Positions 33,319-36,614 of a DNA stretch of 36,614 bases are shown here, one piece after another. The first letter of the stretch is position 1; the number at the start of each line of letters is the position of its first letter. This DNA comes from Candidatus Fermentithermobacillaceae bacterium UBA3907 (GTDB taxonomy: Bacteria; Bacillota; Sulfobacillia; Fermentithermobacillales; Fermentithermobacillaceae): the NCBI GenBank assembly GCA_002391545.1, contig DGFF01000091.1, positions 1 to 36,614 of the forward strand, given 5' to 3'. The notes below the pieces were generated by a model. The model had not been told where the DNA came from, did not search any database, and saw only the letters and a program-made list of their open reading frames with translations. Position numbers and translations under genes: made by a program.

Positions 33319-33614
33319 ACTATGGCGTCACTTTGACTAGATTTGGCTTCAACATATTCCCAATTTCTAATCGCCTATTTCTTCTTTCAGTGTTGCTCCG
33401 TCTTGTTCCTTATTTGTATTTAACGTCAAATAATTCCTTCTGGTATTGTGAGCATACATCTTAAATCCCTATAAATGGATAGCTTTTTTCCCCACTTTGA
33501 AACGGATTCATCCCTAGTCTACGTTAGTGTATGCCAACTAAAGAAAAGAGGGTAAGCCCAATATCATGAATCGCTAAAACAAGGTGGGAACCTTAGAATG
33601 TCTCTTGACACTTG
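33319..33614 (-). promoter_or_regulatory. Control region of the exporter pair
   Basis: About 300 bases between the XRE gene and the exporter genes. Contains the 30-codon mini-ORF and, just before the exporter TTG, an 11-codon open frame in phase with the exporter but closed by TAG. No promoter was identified with confidence. Confidence 0.35.
33367..33459 (-). CDS. Possible 30-residue peptide before the ABC exporter genes
   Basis: A minus-strand mini-ORF with AGGGATTTAAG before the ATG. It reads MYAHNTRRNYLTLNTNKEQD and ends GATLKEEIGD, then TAG. No cysteines, hydrophilic. It lies between the XRE gene and the exporter pair. It could be a precursor, a leader peptide or chance. Confidence 0.35.
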   Translation of the reverse strand: MYAHNTRRNYLTLNTNKEQDGATLKEEIGD

Positions 33615-33830
33615 TTATCGCCTTTCAGATTCTTCGAATACGAAGATCTCGTCTAGCGGTGCGTTCACCGCTTTTGCGATATCCATTGCAAGCTTAAGGG
33701 ATGGCGAATACTTCCCAGCCTCTAAGCGCACTATAGTTTCTCTGCGAACGCACACCATGTTCGCCAGTTCTTCTTGGGTCAGCCCAGCCAACTGCCTATA
33801 CTTCTTCAAGTTGCACACAAGTTTAGACAT
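33615..33830 (-). CDS. XRE-family (Cro/CI-type) regulator, 71 residues
   Basis: A compact helix-turn-helix protein: LKKYRQLAGLTQEELANMVC, VRRETIVRLEAGKYSPSLKLA and DIAKAVNAPLDEIFVFE. No extra domain. It follows the DUF3796-like gene by 12 bases. Such XRE/membrane pairs usually control each other; it probably binds the palindrome at 34243. Confidence 0.9.
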   Translation of the reverse strand: MSKLVCNLKKYRQLAGLTQEELANMVCVRRETIVRLEAGKYSPSLKLAMDIAKAVNAPLDEIFVFEESERR

Positions 33831-33842
33831 GCTGACCGCCTC

Positions 33843-34217
33843 TCAACGTTCCTCTAGTTCATAAAGTTTCATCCCATATGCAATGATGAGGGATGCGTAG
33901 CATATAGCGACAAGTCCGATCGAAATTCGGCCTAAGATAGCTATAGGAAAAAGGAGAGAAAACACGAGACTAATCAAAAACACGGCCACTATCTCGACTA
34001 GCGCTATATCAAATGCAAACGCTTTAGCCTTCTCAATGTTCTCAAGATAACGCTCATCGGCCAGGCTCAAATCGAGTCGAGCGAGAAAAAAGTTGGCGAA
34101 GAAACTAAAGAAACCGAAAAAAGCGAGGTATGATGGGTTATGCGTAGTGAAGTATTTGAAGCCGAATAGCCCAAACATGCCGAAAAAGCCAAGGAGCAAA
34201 TTCCAGCGACGCGACAT
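33843..34217 (-). CDS. DUF3796-like membrane protein
   Basis: A 124-residue protein with four membrane segments: FFGMFGLFGFKYF, YLAFFGFFSFFANFF, a pair near 80-120, and a charged middle (RLDLSLADERYLENIEKAKA). It resembles DUF3796 proteins that accompany small XRE regulators. The ORF opens at 34250, but the ATG at 34217 has GGGGGAGACATT upstream and is preferred. Role unknown; a membrane sensor that sequesters the regulator is one idea. Confidence 0.75.
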   Translation of the reverse strand: MSRRWNLLLGFFGMFGLFGFKYFTTHNPSYLAFFGFFSFFANFFLARLDLSLADERYLENIEKAKAFAFDIALVEIVAVFLISLVFSLLFPIAILGRISIGLVAICYASLIIAYGMKLYELEER

Positions 34218-34242
34218 AATGTCTCCCCCTAACGTGGCTTGA

Positions 34243-34260
34243 TGTGACAATTATATCACA
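34243..34260 (-). promoter_or_regulatory. Palindromic operator over a -10 box (XRE operon)
   Basis: TGTGA and TCACA arms separated by 8 bases enclose TATAAT on the minus strand, 25 to 45 bases upstream of the DUF3796-like ATG. No good -35 is seen. Autoregulation by the XRE protein is inferred. Confidence 0.5.
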
Positions 34261-34269
34261 TTAGTATTT

Positions 34270-34779
34270 AGAATTACCATCGGCTAGATACATTTCTAAA
34301 AGATTCCACTTTCACGCCAGGTAAAGTATTCTTCCATTCTCGTCCTTTCCCATGAGTGTGCACCTAGCCAAGCAGATAACAGCTTTTCTCTTTGGGACAA
34401 TACGTACGGCTGTTCGTGTCACAATTTGCTTTGGCATCCTTGCCGTGTAACTCCACAAGAATACTGCATAATTGCTCTTATGAGGCCCTTATGGTCGTAA
34501 GAATTAGTGACGTCTACACCATGCAGATCTTTATCTTTAAGCTTGCTTATGAATTCGCTCCAACTAGATTCTGATTCTGTGTCGCCTGGCATCATGCTTA
34601 ATATCTCAGTGTAACCGTCTGTGTTGTTCCCTACTGCTATCATCAAACCTGTCCGTCTTCTCTAGCTTTTAGGTGCCTGGCATCTACCTAGCATGAAAAG
34701 AATTGTGCTTTTCTCTAAGTTCTTCAGTTCTTTCAGAAGGCTCCTTTCTTTTTCAGAAAACTCAATTTACACAATTATA
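34270..34779 (-). mobile_element. IS256-family relic 2, broken transposase and 5' end
   Basis: The 5' terminus (34744-34779) is 36 bases identical to 22811-22846. Coding follows in pieces: VDARHLKAREDGQV, a frameshift, then MIAVGNNTDGYTEIL and GDTESESSWSEF with SYDHKGLIRAI (34419-34646), the mutator-type transposase middle. Toward 34270 the sequence is homologous to the C-terminal part of relic 1 but out of frame. The N-terminal part and the right inverted repeat are missing. Confidence 0.8.
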
Positions 34780-34817
34780 TGGACTCAACTTCTGTGAGGC
34801 TATTTTAGGAACCATCT

Positions 34818-34881
34818 GTACGTGGGAACATGTAAATCGGTTTTTCGGTCATTTTTGAAAAATCGCTGTTCGCGGGAACAT
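34818..34881. repeat. Two 14-base direct repeats 50 bases apart
   Basis: GTACGTGGGAACAT (34818-34831) and GTTCGCGGGAACAT (34868-34881) differ at 2 positions. They lie between the IS256 relic and the aminoglycoside phosphotransferase gene. Paired repeats of this type and spacing occur at ends of IS21-family elements, so this may be a leftover IS end; no transposase is present. Confidence 0.5.
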
Positions 34882-34991
34882 ATCGAATGGCTCTCATTCC
34901 TATAAAGTGTATAAGAAAAATGTGAATTGCCAGATAAAGGAGCTATTATACAAAAAAGAGCACCGCCATTCAAAAAATTCAATCAAACGAA

Positions 34992-35780
34992 TTAAAAAAG
35001 TTCGTCTAAAAGTATATAGTACCGAATCTTATCCCAATTGGGTTCTAATCCTAACTTTTCAAACAACATATCTGTATAAAATCCCTGATATTGTTTTCCA
35101 GTATACTTTCCACCAAAATTATGTAGTAAACTACGATAACACAAAGCAATATCCTGCCACTTATCTGCTATCCCTGTCCTCTCTAGATCAATATATCCTG
35201 AAACTTTTCCATTTGCTAAAAATATATTTGGAAGGCAAAAATCTCCATGAGATAAGACAAGCTCTTCCTGTGGTTTATTGCCAATGAGCCATTCAAGAAG
35301 ATGATTTGGATTTTTAAATCCATTTTCACCAAAGGTATCCGGCTCAGCATCTTCTATATCCACAAGGTTATTTTCCACTGTATATTTTGCCATCTTCAAT
35401 TTTTTCTCCAGATTCCAAGTGTATGGACAACTATTGATATCTACATTCCATAGCATTTGCAATCCTTCTGCCAGAATGGTAGTTAATTGCTCCGGATCTT
35501 TCAGATATTTATCTGCGCAGGCCATTTCCCCAGGTACTTTTGTCATTAAGAGATAGGTCTTGTTGTCATCTCTTTCATATCCCAGAACCTTCGGGACTGG
35601 TAGTTTGCCCTGTAACCATTCCATAACACGAAATTCATTCTGTGCTTCTTCACTGATTGTTTGGATTTTAAGAATTTTATCATTAAACACAATAACTGTA
35701 GAATCTGACATCCCAACATCGTCAATAGAATACATCTCTTCATAAATTAAGTTCTTGATATTATCAGGTATATCAAACAT
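34992..35780 (-). CDS. APH(3')-like aminoglycoside O-phosphotransferase
   Basis: A 262-residue enzyme, close to the usual 264. Features: MLWL-like VMEWLQGKLPVPKVLGYE near residue 50, catalytic loop LSHGDFCLPNIFLANGKVSG (HGD with catalytic Asp and N of the metal site), metal motif YIDLERTG (family FIDxGRxG) and the C-terminal YYILLDELF, identical to the end of APH(3')-III. It would transfer ATP phosphate to the 3'-hydroxyl of kanamycin-type drugs. The IDLER segment has Glu where the family usually has Gly, so activity is not assured. The ATG at 35780 has GAGGT 7 bases upstream; the frame starts at 35795. More AT-rich than the hydrogenase region. Confidence 0.88.
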   Translation of the reverse strand: MFDIPDNIKNLIYEEMYSIDDVGMSDSTVIVFNDKILKIQTISEEAQNEFRVMEWLQGKLPVPKVLGYERDDNKTYLLMTKVPGEMACADKYLKDPEQLTTILAEGLQMLWNVDINSCPYTWNLEKKLKMAKYTVENNLVDIEDAEPDTFGENGFKNPNHLLEWLIGNKPQEELVLSHGDFCLPNIFLANGKVSGYIDLERTGIADKWQDIALCYRSLLHNFGGKYTGKQYQGFYTDMLFEKLGLEPNWDKIRYYILLDELF

Positions 35781-35959
35781 CTTATAACCTCGCATTCTAT
35801 ATAGGAAAAACCTTATTAACAGTCTTTCCAGACCTACTATTTATCCGCCCTTGCATATTTTGTGAAGCATAATTATTCTCATAACACCCAATGTTATACA
35901 TTTTCTTTCATTCCATCCACAATATATGACCATAAATAATAACATTGCGATCCAGCTTC

Positions 35960-36418
35960 TCAGCAATCATTTGTTTTAAAATCATCAAAGCTAAACCGAT
36001 AACCGTTTTTGACAAATTTGTTTTTCTCATAAAAGCGATGAGTGTCCTCACGGCGAAAATTGGTTGCAACCTCAACCATGCAGCAACCGATTGATTTCGC
36101 AAGCTTGATAGCATATTCAACCAAAGCGGTACCGATACCATTGTTTCGTTGTTCTTTCTTTACAACTAATTCATCAATCACCGCTACCTTTCCAGCCTCA
36201 GACAGTCGCATATCAAACGTGAGACTGATAAATCTCACAATTTCACCTGACAGCTCAGCGACGTATTGCCTTTTGATTTCAGAGTGCAGATTAGCCTGGT
36301 AGATTTTTTCCAATGCACTAAATGATATACCACCAACAGGTGAATCCACTAACTCGCATATCAATTCGTAAATTTCAGCAAAATCTTTATTTACTGCTTT
36401 GCGTATTGTGAAACTCAT
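35960..36418 (-). CDS. GNAT-family N-acetyltransferase
   Basis: A 152-residue acetyltransferase: FTIRKAVNKDFAEIYELICE at the start, acetyl-CoA site VVKKEQRNNGIGTALVEYAI (R/Q-x-x-G-x-G/A), and C-terminal ATNFRREDTHRFYEKNKFVK. The ATG at 36418 overlaps the TGA of the gene upstream (ATGA), so it is coupled to it; the frame opens at 36445. Substrate is unknown, and proximity to a phosphotransferase gene does not show that it modifies a drug. Confidence 0.88.
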   Translation of the reverse strand: MSFTIRKAVNKDFAEIYELICELVDSPVGGISFSALEKIYQANLHSEIKRQYVAELSGEIVRFISLTFDMRLSEAGKVAVIDELVVKKEQRNNGIGTALVEYAIKLAKSIGCCMVEVATNFRREDTHRFYEKNKFVKNGYRFSFDDFKTNDC

Positions 36419-36595
36419 TTTATCGCTTCCATTTTCTTTAGCCAATCATTAATGATACAAGACTTATCTCCAACATGAGTTATAACATAGGCCCGTGCGC
36501 TTTTCCACACAGTCACTACAGTCACTATTTTACTTTTGTCATCAATACTACGGTCTCCACGTGGAACGAGCCGCTTGGATTGATGTCTTGGGCTG
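36415..36595 (-). CDS. 3' end of an unknown gene, cut by the contig end
   Basis: About 60 codons (LVPRGDRSIDDKSKIV, VTVWKSARAYVITHVGDKSC, ending LKKMEAIK) enter from the right contig edge. I do not recognise the family. It overlaps the GNAT start by ATGA, which supports it as a real gene. The apparent N-terminus MCIRDS of this reading is adapter translation and not protein. Confidence 0.55.
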
Positions 36596-36614
36596 CTGTC
36601 TCTTATACACATCT
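36596..36614 (-). other. Nextera/Tn5 mosaic-end adapter (artefact)
   Basis: The last 19 bases, ctgtctcttatacacatct, are the reverse complement of the adapter at 1-19. They should be trimmed. Confidence 0.97.

Noticed and set aside
36415..36614. Protein beginning MCIRDS
   Set aside because: The first six codons are adapter; only the part from 36595 downward is genomic.

Overview
The window looks like a contig from an anaerobic, fermentative Firmicutes (Clostridia-like) bacterium. The evidence is an NADH-type electron-bifurcating [FeFe]-hydrogenase operon, NiaR-controlled niacin uptake, ECF-type vitamin transporters, PdxS, Gram-positive Shine-Dalgarno sequences and sigma-A promoters, and frequent GTG/TTG starts. 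I cannot name a species. Both contig ends are untrimmed Nextera/Tn5 mosaic-end adapter (1-19 and 36596-36614), so the outermost bases are technical and the apparent ends are not biological.

Layout. 1-1500: niaR and a niacin-type ECF S-component whose promoter carries a palindromic NiaR-like operator. 1503-10560 (minus strand): a small FmdB zinc ribbon, then a hydrogenase operon read from right to left: a sensor-like fusion (RsbW-type ATPase + ferredoxin + H-cluster domain), a DRTGG-like protein, HydC, a HATPase protein, a [2Fe-2S] protein, a 1009-residue HydB whose usual C-terminal ferredoxin is replaced by a complete GltD/NfnB flavoprotein, and HydA. 11022-17485: a baeRF-type protein, a MATE exporter, a second ECF S-component divergent from pdxS, an Spx/ArsC-like protein, an OsmC-like protein and a MerR regulator. 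17750-21148: a three-gene plus-strand cassette (membrane protein, radical SAM/SPASM enzyme with unusual cysteine spacing, and a 503-residue coiled-coil/Gly-rich protein starting MKIKVDYVTNSSSEIF). This is my best candidate for an undescribed system. 21651-22538: a polysaccharide-deacetylase lipoprotein.

22811-34780 is accessory DNA punctuated by IS256-family relics. The first block (23004-27950) is an ECF sigma/anti-sigma pair plus an antimicrobial-peptide-type ABC transporter, a lipoprotein, a 51-residue cysteine-rich KTR protein and a membrane protein. Two matched promoters (TGTAAC, 16 bases, AGTCATA) precede the sigma and transporter units, which points to an autoregulated regulon. The pseudogene at its left end and the truncated ORF at its right end suggest an imported, trimmed island. 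The second block (28435-34217) holds a lipoprotein, a small membrane protein, a pair of ABC exporter half-transporters, an XRE regulator and a DUF3796-like membrane protein.

The right end (34992-36595) is more AT-rich and encodes an APH(3')-like aminoglycoside phosphotransferase, a GNAT acetyltransferase and the 3' end of an unknown gene. It is probably a further acquired segment. I saw no rRNA, tRNA or CRISPR array.
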